From the NCBI GenBank assembly GCA_963855995.1, contig OY979719.1:6262001-6326000 (forward strand): a stretch of 64,000 bases of DNA, written 5' to 3'. Shown here in pieces: positions 57,801-64,000 of this stretch (position 1 is its first letter; every line of letters begins with the position of its first letter). Origin of the DNA: Muricea muricata. Taxonomy: Eukaryota > Cnidaria > Anthozoa > Malacalcyonacea > Plexauridae. The notes under the pieces were generated by a model that saw only the letters and a program-made list of their open reading frames with translations, had not been told where the DNA came from and did not search any database. The position numbers were made by a program, and so were the translations under genes.

Positions 57801-58807
57801 GAAATTCTGAAATGAACTTTTGAACTCCACAGCAAACTTGTGAATTTCCCAACGAAGTTCTGCATATTACAGCAAAAAGCAAATAATGATAGATGATAGC
57901 TAAATGTATATCAGGCCTACAAGGGTAAAGCTAGCAATTTAATAGTGGGAGTGGTATTTATCTATTTGTATTCTTCCTGACTAGTAATTTCTTTCGAAAA
58001 ATGAGTATATAACATATATTAACAGGGAGGGTAAGACTTGACCACTAAGTTGGATAAGTGTTACCAGCAATGTTTGTTAGAAAATACTTTTTTATCCTAG
58101 TGTTACTGAATGGCAGGTGAGTTGACCCCACCCACATGTATTGCAGGGCCTCCACAACTCATTTGCATGAGATGCCCTCATAGAAAGAAGGAAATGGAAA
58201 GAAAGGACTCATGTGTAATACATGCTAATAGTATTGACCCATTCCTTCATATTGATGGACTTTTTGAAAAAATGTAGTAAATTTCTTTTAATTCTGTATT
58301 GTCTGGACTGACTTTCAATGCTCTGTATTCAATTGCAAGCCTTTTGAATGAGTTTAACGTTGTGATATCGACTGTTTGGGCACACAGGGGAACATTGTCA
58401 TTACATACTCAAATTTTATTTAATTCAGGTGTTTTCCCTCAAGCAAATCTTCAAATGTAAACAAACCGAGCAACCTAATTATAAACATTTTTATAAAGTA
58501 TTAAATATTTAATCAATAAAATATGTCCGGAAGTCGAAGAAATTAAGGTGCGAATATCATAATTTGGCGTCTATTTTGCGGTGACCTGCGAGTTTGCAGT
58601 CGCTAAAGATAAAAATCATGATGATCAAATCGTACAAAAATACCTGCCGTCCAAATTTGCGCTTACTGTGCTCTTGAAACGAAATCTCTTTTTACTCATT
58701 AAGCCAAAAACTGCATACTCTATACTCCTTATTGTACCATAACTTTCCTTATTGAAGCGTGACTGTCTAGCGAAACTATAGCGGAAACCCAACATTCCGG
58801 CCGCCAT
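49029..58807 (-). CDS. PNPT1: Mitochondrial polyribonucleotide nucleotidyltransferase 1 (PNPase)
   Basis: Twenty-eight exons join in frame to 787 residues (human 783): 58807-58644, 57541-57481, 57366-57292, 57199-57094, 56246-56197, 56119-56056, 55895-55848, 55731-55621, 55521-55448, 54911-54805, 54674-54623, 53565-53508, 53415-53322, 52921-52819, 52732-52662, 52550-52517, 51962-51896, 51802-51713, 51285-51232, 51159-51056, 50984-50913, 50838-50775, 50640-50557, 50404-50321, 50258-50149, 50073-50015, 49404-49326, 49253-49029. Exon 1 encodes a basic presequence. First RNase PH core: [16 protein letters not shown]. Second: [36 protein letters not shown], and catalytic aspartates in [14 protein letters not shown]. 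Then KH ([13 protein letters not shown]) and S1 ([18 protein letters not shown]). It degrades and processes mitochondrial RNA by phosphorolysis. Exon 12 has a weak donor (GTGTGG). TFAM starts 162 bases away on the other strand. Confidence 0.95.
49494..49695. mobile_element. CAACCTCG-type TIR element, 9-bp duplication, copy 2
   Basis: The ends CAACCTCGTTCCCAGGGC and GCCCTGGGAACGAGGTTG are inverted. The 9-mer AACAAAATC flanks both sides exactly (49485-49493, 49696-49704). At 202 bases it is far shorter than the 16131-16806 relative. It lies in the PNPT1 intron before exon 27. Confidence 0.87.
49738..49965. repeat. Palindromic element, family P relative
   Basis: AAAATTGCAAAGCTTGGTGGCGA is roughly inverted at about 49945-49965. 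The centre carries TTGTATTACGCACGGGAAAGCC / GGCTTCCCCGTGCGTAATGC. Architecture and central motifs match the 43418 and 56468 elements, but the outermost ends differ. It lies in the same PNPT1 intron as the 49494 element. Confidence 0.6.
51812..51840. repeat. GA dinucleotide microsatellite
   Basis: Uninterrupted GA repeats lie 9 bases upstream, on the coding strand, of the acceptor of PNPT1 exon 18. On that strand they read as a CT tract and probably serve as its polypyrimidine tract. Confidence 0.9.
52330..52460 (-). repeat. tRNA-derived SINE, family B, inverted copy
   Basis: The reverse complement reads GACTAGCTTAGTGGTGAGAG then a tRNA-like core and CTGGAGGACCTATAGTT, matching the 21546 copy in head, acceptor-like 3' part and body. 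It lies in the PNPT1 intron before exon 17. Confidence 0.6.
53105..53283 (-). repeat. tRNA-derived SINE, family A, inverted copy
   Basis: The reverse complement matches 431-598 through the CGAAATATCACATACTCGAAC flank, the CAGCTCAG and TAGGTACGATTGC tRNA boxes and the 3' body. A partial copy of the 5' flank and head (GGTCAGGTCGGTTCGA...AGTTCCTTCGATAT) lies just upstream at about 52990-53050. It lies in the PNPT1 intron between exons 13 and 14. Confidence 0.75.
53640..53750 (-). repeat. Repeat with hammerhead-like core, copy B
   Basis: On the minus strand the order is CTGATAA (53727-53721), a weak stem, GTGTCGAAAC, then GGCTTTGTATTCATA. This parallels the plus-strand copy at 54440-54585. TGTTACGCT occurs as a direct repeat at both edges (53651-53659 and 53741-53749). 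The core is imperfect (CTGATAA instead of CTGATGA; one mispair in the stem), so activity is doubtful. Confidence 0.5.
53751..54020. mobile_element. hAT-like MITE, family H copy 2
   Basis: The ends CAGAGTTGCAAAAAGC and TTTTTTGCAACTCTG are inverted. The flanks TTACGCTG and CTACGCTG match at 7 of 8. The body matches 44487-44776 in the opposite orientation. It sits at the edge of hammerhead-like copy B, in the PNPT1 intron before exon 12. Confidence 0.82.
54440..54585 (+). repeat. Repeat with hammerhead-like core, copy A
   Basis: CTGATGA at 54470-54476 is followed by GACAC-TAG-GTGTC, a perfect 5-bp stem, and GAAAC (54502-54506). This is the order of the hammerhead core CUGAUGA-stem II-GAAA. A short ACG...CGT pair could form stem III. 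A partial duplication (TGAAGACACTA) separates CTGATGA from the stem. The rest (GGCTTTGTATTCACGTAAACA, AGCGTAACATG) matches copy B. Such cores are known in Penelope-like elements and retrozymes of animals. Confidence 0.5.
56468..56832. mobile_element. Palindromic element, family P copy 2
   Basis: TGGACCATTCCCCAATCAGAC (left) is inverted at the right end (GTAATTGGGGAATAGTCCA). Similarity to 43418-43768 covers almost the full length, including AGTTGGAAAGAGCT and GGTTGCAAAATATTGTAAAA. The flanking TTAA is not preserved (AGAA / TTGA). It lies in the PNPT1 intron between exons 4 and 5. Confidence 0.75.
57648..57872. repeat. Inverted-repeat element in the PNPT1 first intron
   Basis: TGTAATACTCCGAACTTCGTTG is imperfectly inverted at the right (CAACGAAGTTCTGCATATTACA). 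Inner arms pair as well (AGTTCAAAAGTTCGTTTCAGAA / TTCTGAAATGAACTTTTGAACT). No duplication was resolved. Confidence 0.7.
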
Positions 58808-58969
58808 GTTGTTCTTGTTTTGTTCTGCTTTTTACAACATGAATACATGACGCTTTCTCATTGGACGAGCTATTATTAATGAAAAAATTCAGCCAATCAG
58901 CATTCGAGAATTTTGTTTGTAACTCCCTCCGAATCGCTGCTCATAGTTGTTCTATTGCACGAGTTTGTT
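58808..58969. promoter_or_regulatory. Divergent promoter region, PNPT1 / TFAM
   Basis: Only 162 bases separate the two start codons. The PNPT1 start lies in a GGCGGCCGGAATG context on its strand. An inverted CCAAT-like motif (ATTGG at 58860-58864; CCAAT at 58893-58897) occurs in the middle. The shared-promoter role is inferred from geometry. Confidence 0.55.
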
Positions 58970-59980
58970 ATGAAAATGATTTCTTTTTGGACGTATTGTG
59001 CACAATCTTGCAGCCGTTTTTTGCAGCAAAGTGTTGGGAGGTATCGGGCTGTTATTCAAGTTAGATATGCAGGGGCTAAAGTATTCCCAAGCTTGCCAGA
59101 GAAGCCGAAACGACCGCCAAGTCCTTGGATATTGTTTCTCTCAGAGCGACGTAACCAACTGAAACATCAGCCCGAATACGAGGACTTAACCTTGATGGAA
59201 ATGACGAAAAAGATTAGCGAGGAATGGCGCAGTTTTGACGAGCTCGATACGATTCCCTACAGGGAAAAATATAATGAGCTTTTAAGCAGTTATAAACGAA
59301 GAATGGAAGAGTATAAGACGAGTTTGACTCCGGAGGAGAAACGAGTTTTGAGGAGTATCAAATCGGACAGAAAGCAAGACATGCGTGCATTTGAAAAGGA
59401 GTTTCCAAAGCCGAAATACCCAGGCAATGGTTATATTTTGTTTATGAAATCTTGTTTGAAAGAAAGTCCGCGCAGTGAAGACGAGGATATGAAGGACTGG
59501 ATCCGTGAGTGCGCCCAGAGATGGCAAAATCTTGAAGAGAAAACAAAACTACAGCTGAATGAGCAAGCATCACCTTTGATGAGAAAATATAGAGAGGAAA
59601 TGAAGGAGTGGAAAGATAAGTATGAGGTATTAAAACACAGCTTGACAGTAATAAGAGCAAGCACCATGGAGGTTGGGTCCCACCCTGCTTTGATATTTGC
59701 TTGTCTATTACTCACCCCCCGCCCCCCACCCTTTTCAAATTGAGGTAGACTTGTAAGGGAGGATTGATTAATGAAGTCAATCATTATAACTGACAAACCT
59801 CTTAAAGCATATAGGTCTCTCCCCCTGTAATATCTTCATTGGTTTCAATGTTTACAGGTAGTAGATCAATGTTAATGCCATTGTAATGTTTCAGTAGTGT
59901 TATTTAGACCTGGTTAGTTTTGTCATTTCATATTTCTTTCATTTTAGGAATGGAAAAGAGGTGATGCTATGAGCAACTAA
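58970..59980 (+). CDS. TFAM: Mitochondrial transcription factor A, two HMG boxes
   Basis: Exon 1 is 58970-59626 and exon 2 is 59948-59980 (GAG/GTATTA ... TTTTAG/GAATGG), giving 229 residues (human 246). The ATG at 58970 is the first in frame. The basic N-terminus (about residues 1-40, SCSRFLQQSVGRYRA) fits a mitochondrial presequence. HMG box 1 is about residues 45-115 (KPKRPPSPWILFLSERR ... EEWRSFDE ... YKRRMEEYK). Box 2 is about 148-215 (PKPKYPGNGYILFMK ... RWQNLEEKTK ... YREEMKEWKDKY). A short tail follows. TFAM coats and bends mtDNA and starts its transcription. If the intron is retained, the frame runs to a stop at 59741-59743 and adds a hydrophobic tail; I consider that unlikely. It is head to head with PNPT1 and convergent with CHCHD7. 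Confidence 0.9.
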
Positions 59981-60440
59981 AAGATCAAAATATATTGTTT
60001 AGTACATGCTTTCAGATGAGAAAACTATGTTCAGATATAAAAAAATATATCATGTATGTATGTAAATAAACATTATTTTTGTTTCAAGAAGTTTTTGATG
60101 AATTTATACTATTGACTCAACTATGTTGTTGTAAAAGTTATAGAAGATAAAAATGACCAAAAATGTAGAGAAAAAGTACATACGCTAACACGATAGATAC
60201 AAAGGATAAATAAAATCAAAGTGCACTCAAAAACAAGGTATATAAAATACATATTTACAAAGAATTGTTTTTATTTGTTCATTATATCTAGTTTTATTTC
60301 AGTCAATCAATGTAAATGCTATCAATGTTCCTCGGTTCTGTCCAGCCTCCTCTCATCTGAAATCCTCCTCTGCAGTTCATCTTGAAAAGCATTTGATTTC
60401 CACACTTTGCAAGCACACAATACGTTTCCGAGCACAGTAT

Positions 60441-60650
60441 TCACAGATCATCTGGGTGCAAACCTTGTCGTCTTCGTTCAGCTTTTCTGGCATTCCATGC
60501 TTTCTTACAGTTTTTATATGCTTCAAAATATTCTTCGCACAAGCCCCTGTTGTAGTTATTCTCGTCTAAACATTTGAACGAAGCTCTGGCCTCCTCTGAA
60601 CATGGATTCGTCTTACGATCTGTCCATCTTCGAGTCCCGTCGTCCGCCAT
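60441..60650 (-). CDS. CHCHD7: Twin-CX9C protein CHCHD7 (Cox23-like)
   Basis: A single exon encodes 69 residues. The start is the ATG at 60650 (MADDGTRRW); the codon further upstream in frame at 60677 is GTG. Two CX9C motifs form a CHCH hairpin: C17-C27 and C38-C48. Between them lies LDENNYNRG, nearly identical to human CHCHD7 (CLDENNYDR). It is followed by KNCKKAWNARKAERRRQG, matching the human order YKNCRRFWN..QRRKNG. Such proteins are oxidised by MIA40 in the mitochondrial intermembrane space; yeast Cox23 helps cytochrome c oxidase assembly. The protein is shorter at the C-terminus than human (85). The gene converges with TFAM, about 460 bases apart. Confidence 0.9.
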   Translation of the reverse strand: MADDGTRRWTDRKTNPCSEEARASFKCLDENNYNRGLCEEYFEAYKNCKKAWNARKAERRRQGLHPDDL

Positions 60651-60835
60651 CTTGGTTTTCCGACCCAGTCTTTTCACGATAAAACAAGCGCAAGATACTC
60701 TGGTACATTCTACGATCGTAACGGAATTTATACTAATGACGTTTAATTAAACAGTTTCGTAAGGCATGGGTACCTGAGCATAGCAAGGATATTTGTTCAT
60801 ATAATGTTTGTAGAAGAGTGCAGATGTTTGCAGAT

Positions 60836-61317
60836 GAGTGCGCCGCTTGCCGAATTTTCGACTAAGTTTTGTTATGCCAACGCAACGTTGGGCCGTGTCA
60901 AACGCGACGTTTGCCAACACCCAAAATTGAAATAACATGATTAGAGGTCGCCGTATTTGACCGTTTTATATGGTTTTATAGGTTTCCTTTTCGACTTCCC
61001 TGAAACGTTTTACAAATTTTCCAGGATTATATCCAATTTTTACAAGTCTCACCGAGTTACAATGTTGCTAAGTAGTAAAATTGGGTTGTAAACTTCACAG
61101 CGCGTTGTTGCTAATTTTAGCTACGAAAATGTCGATTATGAATGTCAGTTATAACCGCATGACACGCATGATACAGCACGAAATAGGCTCGTCCAATCAA
61201 ATCCTCTACCCTTGCGCCTTTAGTTTAAAATTCTAGTTCAAACGTCGCGTTTCACCGGGCCCAACGTTGCCCTGACATAACAAAACTTAGACGAAAACTC
61301 GGCGCGCAGCGCACTCG
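60836..61317. repeat. Inverted-repeat element upstream of CHCHD7 and REEP genes
   Basis: GAGTGCGCCGCTTGCCGA, TTTTGTTATG, CAACGTTGGGCC and AACGCGACGTTTG on the left are repeated inverted at 61230-61317 (CAAACGTCGCGTTT, GGGCCCAACGTTG, CATAACAAAACTTAG, GCGCACTC). Arms of about 75 bases enclose about 300 bases without an ORF. Confidence 0.72.
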
Positions 61318-61382
61318 TCTCAGCAAACAGCTGTGGTGTTGTCAATCAATCACGTTCCTCTAGAGCATGCGCAATCGCAGGT

Positions 61383-61476
61383 TCGTGGTTGTCCACGTAG
61401 CCTGCTCGCCGCCTGAAATTTTCAAGGAAAATTACAAAAAAATTTCAGACTGCGAGCAGGCTATTGTCCACGACCC
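61383..61476. repeat. Short palindrome
   Basis: TTGTCCACGTAGCCTGCTCG and CTGAAATTTT pair with AAAATTTCAG and GCGAGCAGGCTATTGTCCACGA. It lies about 180 bases upstream of the REEP-like start. Confidence 0.75.
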
Positions 61477-61651
61477 TGTGCCACGACCGTGCATTTTTTA
61501 CTCGCAAAATTTAATTCATTAATTTGTGACGTCATCACTGAGTGCATGGTGGAGCTGAGGCGAAGGCTGAGGAGAAGCATTGCACAGAACGTTCGCAAGC
61601 AGGCAAAGCGCAAACGAAGACAACAGCGCTGCGCAAAAACATCACAAAGAC

Positions 61652-64000
61652 ATGGAACGAGACGCGAAAGACGTCCAGACAGTGCCGAGAACAAAATCAA
61701 GTCTGTGGAACATCAGAGGCCTGTCGTATGGAGGAATAAAACACGCCATTGCTACGCAGCGTCGGCAGTCAACTCGCATTTTCACCGACATGGTTCATAA
61801 CATTGACCACGTGATAGAAGGCGAGGGTAATGCCCTGGCATATGCCCTGCAATGGTGCGAGAAAGCGACGCATATCAATCGTCGATATTTGATTGTTTGC
61901 GCGTTTTTGTTCGCCGTCATTTATCTGTCTCTGGGACGGAGTGCAAGCACACTGTGCAATATCCTGGGTATGATCTATCCCATATATGCTTCCATCAAGG
62001 CCTCGGGTAAGTTCTAAGGACTTTAGTGTCTTGATACATAAAAAAATAGGTTTTTTCACAACTTGAAACGATAAAACAAAATTTGACGTTTTCAGCCGTG
62101 AAAGACCCTTGTCTGGACTTTCCGACGAAGAGCCTTAAAGTGTTTATGCAACGAAATTTCACCCCGACGTCACGTTTTTTGACCTCCGTGTAGAGATAAC
62201 GTAAAATGGGTTCGTACCTTCTTTTACCGAAGTTCATTGTCTGGCTTCTATCGTGAGAAATTTAGCTTTGAATAATATGCAAATATCAATACTTATGACA
62301 TCACAGTGCATAATGTATTTAAAACAACATAGATTTTTCGAGCAATTTAATTTTGTCGAACAAAATTCCAAAATTATAACTTACAAATTCCAATTTGCTG
62401 TATTTTAGTGCAACTTTTGGAAATTTATCATGGATATTGTAAGAGAAATTCCTACAGAACTAAAAACTCATTATGCACTGTGATGTCATAAGTATGATAT
62501 TTGCATATTATTCGAAGCCAAATTTTTCACGAAAGAAGCAAAACGATGAACTTCTGTAAACGAAGTTACCAACCCATTTTACGTTAACTTTACACTGAAG
62601 CCATAAAACTTTGGGGTGAAATTTCGTTGCATAAACACTTTAATTCTAAACATCAAGTTCTGTTTGATCGTTTCGGGTATTGGGTACATGGTGAAATAAC
62701 CCATACCGCTACCAATGGTATAGATTCTAACACTACCTGAATAATATGAATTGGTGGGAACACGTTGCAAAAATTGTTAAGAAAGTAGGGAAAAGATTGT
62801 TTCTGCCTAATTACTTGAGAAGAGCTAACGCCGACACAAAAACGTTATCAACCACAATATACTACAACAATAAGGTCAGTTTTGGAGTATGCTTTCCAAG
62901 TTTTGCATGTTAATATTCCTGGTTATCTAAGTGATAACATCGAAAGAGTTCAAAGAAGGGCGTTAAAGATCATATTGCCGGAACTTAGTTACACTGATGC
63001 AAGAGAACCTTCAAACACCTGATGAACGTAATTTAACCTTTGGTTACAAGATCAGTAACATTTTTTATAATAATAATAATAATTAGCAAAATTCGAAGGT
63101 CCTTTGTTGGGAAGTTTGTCAAAAAAGCAATACCTTTCCTGTACGAAACGACTGCACTACCTACGCTGGCAACGTTAGCGGTTGCAGATAAGATAAAATA
63201 ATCGTTATATCCGGCTTTTTGCACCTATTTTCACGAGACTACGGCGGCGGGTGACGAAAATACCTGAAAAACACGAGTAAATAGTGCATTTTTTGGTAGG
63301 GATATCTGCGACCATTTCAGCACTTGTTCGTCTCCAACCAAGCTTTGCCGGACTGGCTAATTATAACATAGCCGACAAAAACAATAGAAGTTAGTTTTCA
63401 ATTTTCTAAAAAACGAATCACAAAATACCTGATCATTCTGGGTGCATCATTTACCAAAAGTTATTCGAACTTGCATGCTGCATGTCCCATGGACATGGTG
63501 CTTTAATATTTCAATTAATAATAATAATAATAATAATAGTTTATTCGCAAAAATACCAGCAAAAAGGAGTCTAAATAAGGTTAACCCTTTCTAGTTGAAC
63601 TCCCTAAGAAAAGTCTCTCGCCTACTAACAGAGGGGTAGCATTTATATGCAAGACATTGGATGTTTCGCTGTCTGTAGGTAGCGAAACATCCTATTTCTT
63701 GCATAATGCTACCGTGCCTTTGTTCGCATGTAAATCAATATTGAGTGTTACAGGTTCGACTGAGACCAGGGTAGAAAATATAGCAATATTGAATCATACA
63801 TGCAGAGCTAAATTTTCCAACGTTTTCAACTTCATTTTCGTTTTGTTTTAGAAAATCTTCATGGGCAGCGCAAAGAGCACTGGTTGATGTACTGGATCGT
63901 GTACAGCATTATCAACATTCTGGAAATTGGGTTAGAGATCTTTCTTGTCTGGTTGCCCATGTACTACTTGCTAAAATTCCTCTTTCTCTGCTGGTGCATG
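61652..64000 (+). CDS. REEP5/6-like ER-shaping protein (cut by window end)
   Basis: Exon 1 is 61652-62006, with donor TCGG/GTAAGT in phase 1. Exon 2 starts at 63852 after TTTTAG and is still open at the window end. The ATG at 61652 has G at -3 and +4 and is the first in frame. The joined product has a cytosolic N-terminus of about 75 residues, two close hairpin membrane segments (RYLIVCAFLFAVIYLSLG, ASTLCNILGMIYPIYASIKA), then the TB2/DP1/HVA22 signature (HWLMYWIVYSIINILE, LVWLPMYYLLKFLFLCW). REEP5/6 proteins bend ER membrane into tubules. The N-terminus is longer than in human REEP5. An arginine-rich ORF (61546-61800) overlaps the start in another frame. The intron contains a TTAA element and a LINE piece. 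Confidence 0.88.
62139..62639. mobile_element. TTAA-flanked element with AGTG ends, copy 2
   Basis: AGTGTTTATGCAACGAAATT and its reverse complement form the ends; TTAA flanks both (62135-62138, 62640-62643). Inner arms (GACATCACAGTGCATAATG and others) also pair. It resembles 29756-30151 in ends and target. It lies in the REEP-like intron. Confidence 0.82.
62745..63035 (+). mobile_element. LINE reverse-transcriptase C-terminal fragment
   Basis: Frames read pieces typical of the RT thumb region of non-LTR elements: VGKRLFLPNYLRRANAD, then SVLEYAFQVLHVNIPGYLSD, then NIERVQRRALKIILPE. Frame changes and stops break it up. It is a different lineage or region from the fragment at 20541-21470. Confidence 0.7.
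63632..63713. repeat. Hairpin near REEP exon 2
   Basis: GGTAGCATTTATATGCAAGA and GGATGTTTCGCT pair with AGCGAAACATCC and TCTTGCATAATGCTACC around a short loop at about 63673. AAT trinucleotide repeats lie nearby (63068-63083 and 63516-63538). Confidence 0.75.

Noticed and set aside
59627..59743. Longer TFAM with a hydrophobic C-terminal tail
   Set aside because: A GT donor at 59627 and a downstream acceptor with an in-frame short last exon fit the family better.
59282..59796. Minus-strand ORFs over TFAM
   Set aside because: They are antisense shadows of the HMG-box exon.

Overview
This is nuclear DNA of an animal. The genes are intron-rich with GT-AG splice sites, the background is AT-rich, and the proteins are typically metazoan (DMRT with a DMA box, synaptotagmin, ATRIP, TFAM, REEP). 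The density of short inverted-repeat elements and tRNA-derived SINEs, the short introns, and the close but not vertebrate-like proteins suggest an early-branching animal, most likely an anthozoan cnidarian. That placement is inference; the sequence alone does not fix the species.

Layout. 1-4.1 kb: a tRNA-derived SINE and a small secreted-protein gene whose frame is broken at an A run. 5.1-10.1 kb: a compact cluster of GON7-like (-), UQCC3-like (-), GLO1 (+) and MINPP1 (-). UQCC3 and GLO1 are head to head; GLO1 and MINPP1 are tail to tail. 10.1-17.1 kb: gene-poor, with a tandem repeat, foldbacks and two TIR elements. 17.1-28 kb: a synaptotagmin-like gene, a single-exon BTB gene and ZCCHC8, all (+). 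28.4-31 kb: a pile of inverted-repeat elements, some nested. 31.3-34.7 kb: a DMRT gene (-). 34.9-38.5 kb: no gene seen. 39.8-48.3 kb: ATRIP (+), 10 coding exons. 49.0-58.8 kb: PNPT1 (-), 28 coding exons reconstructed to 787 codons plus stop. 58.97-60.0 kb: TFAM (+), head to head with PNPT1. 60.4 kb: CHCHD7 (-). 61.65 kb to the right edge: REEP5/6-like (+), cut by the window end.

Functional themes. Four genes act in mitochondria: UQCC3 (complex III assembly), PNPT1 (mitochondrial RNA turnover), TFAM (mtDNA packaging and transcription) and CHCHD7 (twin-CX9C intermembrane-space protein). Two of them share short divergent intergenic regions with a neighbour. Others serve RNA or genome maintenance: GON7 (KEOPS, tRNA t6A), ZCCHC8 (NEXT complex) and ATRIP (ATR signalling). 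No operon or accessory defence-type system is visible.

Mobile DNA. Several elements can be bounded exactly by target-site duplications: elements with 9-10 bp duplications (Mutator-like), hAT-like elements with 8 bp duplications, and TTAA-flanked elements (piggyBac-like). One hAT element keeps a transposase C-terminal fragment. Two SINE families with pol III boxes, two LINE reverse-transcriptase remnants, and two inverted copies of a repeat carrying a hammerhead-ribozyme-like core are also present. All exon calls are by eye from splice consensus, reading frame and family resemblance; no alignment was run.
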